A DNA stretch of 64,000 bases from Wolbachia endosymbiont of Aedes albopictus (GTDB taxonomy: Bacteria; Pseudomonadota; Alphaproteobacteria; Rickettsiales; Anaplasmataceae), in contig NZ_CP101657.1 of assembly GCF_024804185.1 (NCBI RefSeq), positions 124,001-188,000 of the forward strand, given 5' to 3'. The first letter of the stretch is position 1. Every line of letters begins with the position of its first letter. Shown piece by piece: positions 1 to 7,464 of the stretch. A model generated the notes under the pieces. It was not told the DNA's origin. It saw only the letters and a program-made list of their open reading frames with translations, and made no database searches. The position numbers and the translations under genes were made by a program.

Positions 1-2
1 CA

Positions 3-119
3 GAATTAGAGCGCCGGCATAAACTTGGATTAAAAGTAGTGGCGTATTTTATAATTTTAACAGTGTTTTTTGTATTAACTAACAATAGAATTTGGAACAA
101 GCTCTATAAAAAGAAGTGA
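3..119 (+). CDS. petC: Cytochrome c1, C-terminal end (partial)
   Basis: An open frame enters from the left edge and ends at a TGA. Its last 38 residues contain an RRHKLGLKV entry segment, a single hydrophobic stretch (about VVAYFIILTVFFVLT) and a basic tail ending WNKLYKKK. This is the usual C-terminal membrane anchor of alphaproteobacterial cytochrome c1, the haem subunit of the bc1 complex (known for the family). Only the anchor is visible, so the haem site cannot be checked. The Rieske subunit of the same complex lies far away at 58155, so the bc1 genes are not one operon here. Another tail-anchored protein cannot be excluded. Confidence 0.55.
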   Translation, partial: ELERRHKLGLKVVAYFIILTVFFVLTNNRIWNKLYKKK

Positions 120-373
120 TAGTCAATTTTGCCTCAAATACAATGGTTGTCATCCAAGTAGCTAACACTGGTTCCTTTATGACGGCAGTGCCCAGAGGTG
201 TCAAGCAAGTTTTTTCGTTTCTATTCCCAAGAAAAGTTCTTTATATGGTTATGCAAGAAGTCTATTGTTGGTTAATGTTTTATGGCTTTACGGAAAGTTT
301 ATAGCTATACAACTTATCTTAAAAGCAATATAGTGTTCACTATGCAATGAATCAAAGATAGTAAGTGAAGTCT

Positions 374-2287
374 ATGAAATTTCAAATCACTACACATTTT
401 CAACCCGCTGGAGATCAACCGCAAGCAATCGATAGTTTAATTGCGGGGCTAAATAGCAATAAAAGAGACCAAGTTTTACTTGGGGTTACTGGTTCTGGGA
501 AAACTTTCACTATGGCAAATGTTATAGCAAGGACGAACAGACCTGCGCTGATCATGGCACACAATAAAACCTTAGCAGCACAACTTTATGAGGAAATGAA
601 AGGATTGTTTCCCAATAATGCTGTTGGATATTTCATTTCTTATTATGATTACTATCAGCCCGAAGCTTATTTGCCGCAAACTGATACTTATATCGAAAAA
701 GACTCTGCAATCAACGACAGAATTGACATGCTGCGTTATTCTGCTGTCTGCTCCCTATTGGAGCGCAGGGACACGATCGTAGTTGCCAGTGTTTCTTGCA
801 TATATGGTCTTGGTTCGCCTGAAAGCTACCGCAGCATGACTATATCTTTAAGTGTTGGAGATAAAATTCATGTTAATGATTTCTTGAGTAACTTAGCTGA
901 TCTTCAATACAAGCGCTCTGATACCAGGTTTGAGAGAGGATATTTCAGAGTGCGTGGCGATATTATCGATATATTTCCTGCCTATTATGAAAATAAAGCT
1001 TGGCGTTTATCGCTGCTTGGTGATGAAATAGAAGAAATTTCTGAAATTGATGCTATAACGAGTAATATTACCAAAAGCCTAAATACAATCACCATTTTTC
1101 CAAACAGCTATCACATTACATCACGTGAGACTCTGTTGCAGACAGTTGGGCTAATCAAAAAAGAGCTGCATGAACGCTTGGATTATTACTACTTGCAAAA
1201 TAAGATTGTTGAAGCAAAGCGCCTCGAGCAACGCACTAATTTTGATATTGAAATGATGAGAACAACAGGAATATGTAAAGGTATTGAAAATTATTCGCGT
1301 TATCTCTATGGAATGGAAGCTGGGGATCCACCGCCTACTTTGTTTGAATATTTACCCAAAGACGTAATTTTATTTGTTGATGAGAGTCATGTCACCGTTC
1401 CTCAGATTGGTGCAATGTACAGTGGTAATGAGGCGCGTAAAAAGAAATTGATTGACTATGGCTTCAGGCTCCCTTCCGCTTTTGATAATCGTCCATTAAA
1501 ATTTGAAGAATGGGAGAAAGTTAGGCCGCAGACTATTTACATTTCAGCTACTCCCGGAAAGTATGAGTTAGCACAAACCAATAACGTATTTATAGAGCAA
1601 GTTATTCGTCCAACAGGGCTTACAGACCCAATCTGCATTGTGAAACCAATAGAGAGTCAAATTGATGATGTAATTTATGAGGCACAAGTGACAATAGGAA
1701 AGGGATTTTGTGTTTTAATCACTACACTGACAAAAAAAATGGCTGAAAATTTAGCTGAATATATGAGTGAATTAAATATGAGAGTGAGTTATTTGCATTC
1801 TGATATTGGTGCGCTAGAGAGAATAGAAATTATATGTAAATTAAGATCTAAAGAAATTGACGTTTTAGTAGGTGTTAACTTGCTTAGGGAAGGTCTTGAT
1901 ATTCCAGAGTGTGGTTTAGTTGCAATTTTAGATGCTGATAAAGAAGGATTTTTACGATCAGAAACATCGCTCATTCAAACGATCGGTCGTGCTGCACGTA
2001 ATGCTGAAGGTAGAGTAATTTTATATGCAGATAAAATCACTGGTTCTTTAGATCGTGCATTAAGAGAGACCGAAAGAAGAAGAAAAAAACAAGAAGAACA
2101 TAATATATTGCACAATATTGTCCCAAAGACTATAATAAAACCTATATCAAACACCTTACAGGAGAGGGCAATAGCAGAACCGAAAGTAAATACTAATAAG
2201 GATGATTTGAGAAAGCAAATGATAGAGCATGCTGAAAATTTAGAGTTTGAAGAAGCAGCAAGAATAAAAAAATTATTGCAAGGTTAA
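374..2287 (+). CDS. uvrB: Excinuclease ABC subunit B
   Basis: UvrB is the damage-verifying helicase-like subunit of nucleotide excision repair; it receives DNA from UvrA and recruits UvrC. The 637-residue product has Walker A GVTGSGKT (37-44), the tyrosine-rich beta-hairpin around [10 protein letters not shown] (about 90-100) that clamps the DNA strand, a DESH box, the helicase motif VI-like QTIGRAARN, and a C-terminal UVR motif ([12 protein letters not shown]) for UvrC contact. I chose ATG 374 over the in-frame GTG at 365 because the family starts MKFQ-like. Length is normal. A decayed copy of its 3' end lies 2.6 kb downstream at 4872-5050. Confidence 0.95.
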   Translation: MKFQITTHFQPAGDQPQAIDSLIAGLNSNKRDQVLLGVTGSGKTFTMANVIARTNRPALIMAHNKTLAAQLYEEMKGLFPNNAVGYFISYYDYYQPEAYLPQTDTYIEKDSAINDRIDMLRYSAVCSLLERRDTIVVASVSCIYGLGSPESYRSMTISLSVGDKIHVNDFLSNLADLQYKRSDTRFERGYFRVRGDIIDIFPAYYENKAWRLSLLGDEIEEISEIDAITSNITKSLNTITIFPNSYHITSRETLLQTVGLIKKELHERLDYYYLQNKIVEAKRLEQRTNFDIEMMRTTGICKGIENYSRYLYGMEAGDPPPTLFEYLPKDVILFVDESHVTVPQIGAMYSGNEARKKKLIDYGFRLPSAFDNRPLKFEEWEKVRPQTIYISATPGKYELAQTNNVFIEQVIRPTGLTDPICIVKPIESQIDDVIYEAQVTIGKGFCVLITTLTKKMAENLAEYMSELNMRVSYLHSDIGALERIEIICKLRSKEIDVLVGVNLLREGLDIPECGLVAILDADKEGFLRSETSLIQTIGRAARNAEGRVILYADKITGSLDRALRETERRRKKQEEHNILHNIVPKTIIKPISNTLQERAIAEPKVNTNKDDLRKQMIEHAENLEFEEAARIKKLLQG

Positions 2288-2475
2288 GTAATATATGATG
2301 CTATGGGTATAGCATGAAAGTGTAAACAACCTGCTATTCTCCTTCTTATTTTAGCTAATCTTTTTGAGATTTTTGACAATTTCTTAGAATTGAAGAAGGA
2401 AAGGCGCATTTTTTTATTGACTTATCTATGTATTACGGTAATTACTAAAGAATTAGTGAGTAATGGTTATAGAAT

Positions 2476-4617
2476 ATGAATGGTGGGGTACCAAATAAGG
2501 AATCATGTGATATTTTAGATCAGTTATCAAGCACTAGAGATCCACGTAATATTTTAGATCAGTTAGCAAGCAATAGCAATTCATTAGACGATTGCAATTA
2601 TGTTCAATATATAATGTTTCTTCTACGAGCAGGAGCTGATCAAAGTACAAAAATCCGAGATGGAAAAACTCAGTTAGATTATTTCAATGAAAAATTATCT
2701 GGCATTTTAGATCATTTAGAACGGGATATCAATCTATTAGATTATCCCAGTTTTACTCAAATTATAATTGCTCTTCTAGGAGTAGGAGCTAGTCCAGATG
2801 TATACAACCAAGTTGAAAAAAAAACTCTGTTACATTACGTTGCTGAACATAACGATACTGGCGGTATGAAATTTTTTTTAGACGCAGAAACTGATTCAGA
2901 TGTGCAAGATCAAAGTGGAAGGACTCCATTACATTACGTTGCTGAACGTAACAATATTGACGGTATAAAAATTTTTTTAGACGCAGGAGCTGATCTAAAT
3001 GTGCAAGATCAAAGTGGAAGGACTCCGTTACATTACGTTGCTGAACATAACAATATTGAAGGTATAAATTTTTTTTTCGAAGCAGGAGCTGATCTAAATG
3101 TGCGAGATCTAAGTGGAAAGATTCCATCGGATTATGCTACTAAACACTGCCTTCAAGTTTTGAAGGATTGGGGGTATGATTTAGGTGATTCTCATGGAAA
3201 TGAAGGGAATCCGGCAACACCTGATGGTTCGGTAGGTGAAAGTAATGATTGTTCAAATAGCTCTGGTGATGATAGTCAGGTAAAGTCTGTTAAATTGAGT
3301 GATTGTAACACAGAAGAGGATTCGGACTATCATTCAGATAGTTCTTGTAAAAATGAAGAGAATCCGGCAAATAACTCTAGTAATTACCCTAACAAGCACA
3401 ATGATGATCAGGCACTGCGTGATGATCCAGGGTATGGCTCCGGTGACGATGATAAAACAATTTCTACTAAATCGATTGATTGTGACCGAAAAGACGAGGA
3501 TTCGAGCTGTAGTTTAAGTGATTATCTTTTTCTAGAAGACTCACTGTTAGCGAAGCTAGGAATACCATTAACTACAGATGAGCAGGAGCTAATTGATAAG
3601 TTTTGTGAGGAGATAAGAGGTATAACAACACAAAATAAACAAGAATCTGAAGAAAGTATTCTAGAAAGTATTGAGAAAATAGTAAATGAGTACTTGGGGA
3701 AAGGACTAAGATTAAATTCAAGTTGTAGTAATGGTAATGAAAAAGGTGATAAAGAAACTGTAACAAATTTAATACTTGAAGAAATAGAAGGTATTATTAA
3801 TGAGCGTGTGAAACCACGCGATGGAACCAAAGCGTATATAGGGAGGGTTAATGATATTACCGACCAAGACGATGACAACGAAGATAAAGTTTCAGGTATC
3901 GTAGAAAACATCACTAGCTGGTTATTGTTAAAAGGTGGAAAAGCAAGACAAAAATTTTTCTTCGGTAATACTGAGCTAGCACAAGATTATGGATTTCATT
4001 ATATGAATGATCTTAATAAGCAATATAAGGATAGGAAAGAAGAGCTAAAGAGTATAGCATGTGGAGGTATTGTAAACAAAAGTAAGCAAACTCATGAGTA
4101 TGACTTTAAAGCAGAAATAGATAATGTATATTTTTATGTGAAATATCCACAAGATAGTATTATTGAACCTGTGAAAATCTTAAACAATGAAAAAGCTAAA
4201 AAGTTAAATCTAAAAGTCGGCATACTTCAAATTGGGGAGAGTATAGTAAGAGTTGAAGGTACAAAAGATGGAAAAAGAAATTACACAGATGTCTTAGAAG
4301 GTAGCATTAAAATGTCTTTTACCACTGAGGTAGGAGAGATTAGTATTTATCTAAGTCCTAGTAAGAAAGATGGTAATAAAATAAAAGTAGAGGTTGATGA
4401 GGAAAACAAAGCAAGGTTTAACAAATTAAAAGACAAATCAAGTTTAGGAAAAAACTGTCTTTTAGAAAGAGAAAATGTTTCAGAAGTTATAAGCAAGAAT
4501 TTTAAGATGAGTGATAGTGTGTCTACAGAGTCAATCGAAACTATTAAGGGTGTTCCATTTACTGATTTTACGCAAGCTTGTCTGCAGCAAATTAACACAA
4601 GTGTTAAAGGCAGATAG
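2476..4617 (+). CDS. Ankyrin-repeat protein (713 aa)
   Basis: Residues about 110-225 hold three to four ankyrin repeats with the TPLHYVAE...GADLNVQD pattern; weaker repeat-like helices precede them. Two consecutive 99-bp units (about 2908-3006 and 3007-3105) are almost identical at DNA level, which indicates recent unit duplication. The middle (about 230-330) is acidic, serine- and asparagine-rich and probably disordered. The C-terminal 300 residues are unrecognised. No signal peptide or membrane segment is evident. Ankyrin proteins of Wolbachia are widely treated as candidate secreted effectors binding host proteins (established view); the role of this one is unknown. It is followed by terminase and uvrB debris, so it may have been inserted beside uvrB. 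Confidence 0.85.
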   Translation: MNGGVPNKESCDILDQLSSTRDPRNILDQLASNSNSLDDCNYVQYIMFLLRAGADQSTKIRDGKTQLDYFNEKLSGILDHLERDINLLDYPSFTQIIIALLGVGASPDVYNQVEKKTLLHYVAEHNDTGGMKFFLDAETDSDVQDQSGRTPLHYVAERNNIDGIKIFLDAGADLNVQDQSGRTPLHYVAEHNNIEGINFFFEAGADLNVRDLSGKIPSDYATKHCLQVLKDWGYDLGDSHGNEGNPATPDGSVGESNDCSNSSGDDSQVKSVKLSDCNTEEDSDYHSDSSCKNEENPANNSSNYPNKHNDDQALRDDPGYGSGDDDKTISTKSIDCDRKDEDSSCSLSDYLFLEDSLLAKLGIPLTTDEQELIDKFCEEIRGITTQNKQESEESILESIEKIVNEYLGKGLRLNSSCSNGNEKGDKETVTNLILEEIEGIINERVKPRDGTKAYIGRVNDITDQDDDNEDKVSGIVENITSWLLLKGGKARQKFFFGNTELAQDYGFHYMNDLNKQYKDRKEELKSIACGGIVNKSKQTHEYDFKAEIDNVYFYVKYPQDSIIEPVKILNNEKAKKLNLKVGILQIGESIVRVEGTKDGKRNYTDVLEGSIKMSFTTEVGEISIYLSPSKKDGNKIKVEVDEENKARFNKLKDKSSLGKNCLLERENVSEVISKNFKMSDSVSTESIETIKGVPFTDFTQACLQQINTSVKGR

Positions 4618-4628
4618 TGATTATTGAA

Positions 4629-4800
4629 ATTGTGCTACACAATAATAAGCTCACTCAAAATTGTTCCGATTTGGCAGGGTTGTTTTGCCGCACCAAGCGA
4701 TATGGCTTTGAATATGAGATTTTAATCTTTCCGGAAGCTCGCCACAGTTACAATGGGTGTGCTTTCGTCAGCTACTTAAGTGGCTAAGATATATCTAACG
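4629..4800 (+). pseudogene. Degraded 3' end of phage terminase large subunit
   Basis: Reading frames here give LHNNKLTQ, then in a shifted frame IVPIWQG, then GFEYEILIFPEAR, and finally LLKWLR before a stop. These match, in order, PHNDKLTR, IVPTIESG, DFEYEILMFPEGR and the C-terminal TLRWLR of the intact terminase at 10136-11680. The fragment has frameshifts and an internal deletion. It lies on the plus strand, opposite to the intact copy. Confidence 0.7.
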
Positions 4801-4871
4801 TAGCTTTATCTTTGCTTTCTGACAGTCTTTATTGATACTCGTTTATCAGCCTTTCAGGCTCGTTCAATACA

Positions 4872-5050
4872 CTCTGAATACAATATGTTGCACAATGTTA
4901 TGCCAGAGAGTATAATAAACAAATACTTTACAAGAAAAAGTGGTAGTGGAGGCAAAAGTGAACATTAATAGGAAGGAAAGCGCATGCTAGAGTTTGAAAA
5001 AGCAGCAAGAATAAAAAATATTATTGAAAGGTTAAAAAGCGTATGATATA
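4872..5050 (+). pseudogene. Degraded duplicate of the uvrB 3' end
   Basis: The DNA resembles the last 200 bp of uvrB (2090-2300): ATATGTTGCACAATGTT matches ATATATTGCACAATATT, and GAGTTTGAAAAAGCAGCAAG matches GAGTTTGAAGAAGCAGCAAG, followed by the same AATAAAAAA...ATTG...GGTTAA ending. Several indels destroy the frame. It is a partial duplication, not a gene. Confidence 0.75.
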
Positions 5051-5163
5051 ATATATATAGTGTAAAAATGTAAATAATTTTATTGACATCTTTACGTTAA
5101 GACTTCTTAAATATTTAGTACTGTACAATTAAATTATTAAGTTTTATACAGGGAGCAAAAATA

Positions 5164-6537
5164 GTGGAAAGCTTTTCAGGTAGTAATAAAGACAGTAATT
5201 TTATTAAGGGGACAAAAATAATGGAAAATTTTTCAGACAATAACGAAAACGGTAGCTCAATCTTCCAAGGAAAAATCAGGGAGCAAGATTTCTCTGCGGA
5301 GCAGAAGTTAAATGAACTAAAAGCCGCCATAGAAGAGCTTGACAGACAAGATTTGCTCAGAAGGCTCGAGTGTGAGCGTCAGGCCTCTAGTTGTGTCGAT
5401 GAAATACCATCTCAAGCAGAATTATATACCGAAGGAGGAGATTTTTGGGGTTTCTTTGAATCTCTCTTCAACCTCTTTGAAGTAAATGTAGATGATCCGA
5501 AAATCTACCAAATGCTCAAGGAGAAGAAAGAAAAGAACCTGATTGCTGCGATAATTAAGTTTTTGCGTGATAAGCTTAAGGAGTTAATTAAGAAGATCTT
5601 CAAAAGCAATTTAGATTTGAGTTGGGATAAGAGGTTGGACAAAGAGATAAAAGAATTGAAGGAAAAATTAAACAGTGGTGAGTTATCAGTAGAAGAGTTT
5701 GCAAGGGTGCTCGAACGTCTACAAGCATTGACGGATCTCAAATTTAGATTACAGCTCGCCGTTACCGGATGGATTATTACAATATTTGCAAAGATGTTTG
5801 GAGTTGAGCTAGCAGCTATAGTAGAGATATCTACAGAAAAAGAAGATAAAAAAGCAGAAAAAATATCATTAAAGGAAGAAGAAAATAAAGAAGTTCGTAA
5901 AGACGTAGAAATAAAAGTAGATGAAAGAAAAAAACCTAAAGTGCCAATTTTCCTTTTTGACGTTTCACCCGGATTTGTAAGACCGGTTGTTCTGAACAGA
6001 TCAGAACGAGATCTTTTACCAAAACCTATGAAAGAACTAATGCCTAAAGAGGTTATAAAGGAGGAGATCCGCGAGGTAAAAGAAACAAAAACAAAAGTGG
6101 AAGAAGAGAAAAAGGCGAAGCCGGAGGAACCGAAAGTGGCTGTGTGTCCACCTGCTCGAAAGACTGCAACGGAGACGAGGCAGGTACGAGATGAGGATAT
6201 TCGAAGATGCGATAGTAATTGGCAAAGTGATAGAAACTTATATTCAGACCACCCTGCTCAAAAACCTGTTTTTGATGGAAAAATTTTGGAGCAATCTAAT
6301 CAAGCTAGTGAGAGTGCTATAGAAAAATCTGCTTCTAACATAGGGGCTAAAAAGCAATCCGTTAAAAATCCTGTTGTTAATTGTGAATATGATTTGATAG
6401 TTGGTTTTTGGAATGGTCCTGAGAATGAACCTAAGCAAAGTTCTGTGAATAATGCTCAAGAAAATCCTAAGTCAAAAGTTACTGATGTATTGAATGAACG
6501 TGCAGCAAGAGGAAATGGTAATACACCATCGAGATAG
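5164..6537 (+). CDS. Unrecognised Lys/Glu-rich protein with one hydrophobic segment
   Basis: No family recognised. The 457-residue product has a charged helical N-terminal half, one hydrophobic stretch near residues 198-222 (about LAVTGWIITIFAKMFGVELAA) and a long Lys/Glu-rich C-terminal half likely to be coiled-coil or disordered. The start is ambiguous: GTG 5164 follows GGGAG, and ATG 5221 follows AAGGGG. The two start regions resemble each other (GGRRCAAAAATARTGGAAA in both), as if the initiation region had been duplicated. It stands alone between the uvrB remnant and a repeat block. A membrane-associated effector is possible but is inference only. Confidence 0.65.
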   Translation: MESFSGSNKDSNFIKGTKIMENFSDNNENGSSIFQGKIREQDFSAEQKLNELKAAIEELDRQDLLRRLECERQASSCVDEIPSQAELYTEGGDFWGFFESLFNLFEVNVDDPKIYQMLKEKKEKNLIAAIIKFLRDKLKELIKKIFKSNLDLSWDKRLDKEIKELKEKLNSGELSVEEFARVLERLQALTDLKFRLQLAVTGWIITIFAKMFGVELAAIVEISTEKEDKKAEKISLKEEENKEVRKDVEIKVDERKKPKVPIFLFDVSPGFVRPVVLNRSERDLLPKPMKELMPKEVIKEEIREVKETKTKVEEEKKAKPEEPKVAVCPPARKTATETRQVRDEDIRRCDSNWQSDRNLYSDHPAQKPVFDGKILEQSNQASESAIEKSASNIGAKKQSVKNPVVNCEYDLIVGFWNGPENEPKQSSVNNAQENPKSKVTDVLNERAARGNGNTPSR

Positions 6538-7165
6538 TTAGTGTTAGCTACTTAGATGAAAAAGAAGACTGGATCCCAGTACTGGATGACACCTATGGGT
6601 TATTTGTGATGACAAAGGAGGGTAGCCCGTGACGCTGGAATCCAGGGGCATATAGACAGATGTCGACAGTTCGTCATTCCGCTACGTGTTAGCGGAATCT
6701 ATGCTTGAGATACCGCGGCGGTATGACGTAGGGAACTTAGGGTTGCCAATGACTTGTCATTCCAGTACTGGAATCCAGGATGTGCATTGGGTTTGATAAG
6801 TGTAGGGTTTTATGTTAAAAGGGAGTGTTTTTGATGAAATTGTGAAAAACCAGTGTTAGTTACTTATGTGATAAAGAATACTGGATCCCAGTGTCTGGGC
6901 AGTGGGATGACACCCTTCCTAGTTGTGATGACAAGAAAAAGAGGTACTGGTATGCATTAAAAGAGTAGGAGTTGATGGCAAAAAGAAACACAGGCGTCAT
7001 TCAGCGTCTTTTTTTGTCATTCCAGTGCGTGACACTGGAATCCAGGGGCATATAGATAGATGTCGACAGTTCGTCATTCCGCTACGTGTTAGCGGAATCT
7101 AGAAAACTTAAGTTTTATGAATAAAGAATGAATAAAATTTTATGCTAAAAAATATAAAAAAAGTG
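6538..7165. repeat. Intergenic block of short palindromic repeats with a 69-bp duplication
   Basis: No gene seen. The stretch is built of short palindromic units (CTGGATCCCAGT..., GTCATTCCAGTGCGTGACACTGGAATCC read in pieces, and CGTCATTCCGCTACG...AGCGGAAT). One segment occurs twice, at about 6632-6700 and 7032-7100, almost identical and exactly 400 bp apart. The same units recur throughout the window. Confidence 0.75.
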
Positions 7166-7166
7166 C

Positions 7167-7194
7167 TTGCACTATAATTTATTTTTAGTATATT
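7167..7194 (+). promoter_or_regulatory. Candidate sigma70 promoter for the 7225 gene
   Basis: TTGCAC (7167-7172), 16-nt spacer, TATATT (7189-7194), about 30 nt upstream of ATG 7225 and just after the repeat block. Match by eye only. Confidence 0.4.
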
Positions 7195-7224
7195 AATTAC
7201 ATAATATTTTTACTGGAGGGCAAT

Positions 7225-7422
7225 ATGCCAAATGATAATGGTAAGGAAAGGTTCAAGGGAGAAAAAGAATGGAATGAGCGGAATAAGGGACCAGGTGGTG
7301 GAGAAGTTGTGGGAATTAAAGGAATGAGAGTTGATGATCATAGTGATAAATCCAAGGAGCTACGAGAAAGGAGGCGTCAGTCTGAGCAGAAAAACAATCC
7401 TGGTGGTTCTATAAAACGTTAA
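7225..7422 (+). CDS. Small hydrophilic protein (65 aa), unrecognised
   Basis: A 65-residue highly charged product rich in Lys, Arg, Glu and Gly with no hydrophobic segment; probably disordered. ATG 7225 is preceded by a good ribosome-binding site (GGAGGG at 7215-7220) and by a promoter-like pair. It ends 42 nt before the next coding start and is probably cotranscribed with the 880-residue protein. The strong initiation signals are the main support for it being real. Function unknown. Confidence 0.55.
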   Translation: MPNDNGKERFKGEKEWNERNKGPGGGEVVGIKGMRVDDHSDKSKELRERRRQSEQKNNPGGSIKR

Positions 7423-7464
7423 GTAAAGAGTAGTTGTTGTAATTTAAAAATGGAGGAGGTTGGT

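Noticed and set aside
116..304. 62-codon frame after the cytochrome c1 end
   Set aside because: It consists of repeat fragments (CATCCAAGTAGCTAACACTGG) and has no ribosome-binding site or protein similarity.
2789..3127. 112-codon minus-strand frame with internal repeats
   Set aside because: It is the antisense shadow of the ankyrin repeats; its periodicity comes from the coding strand.
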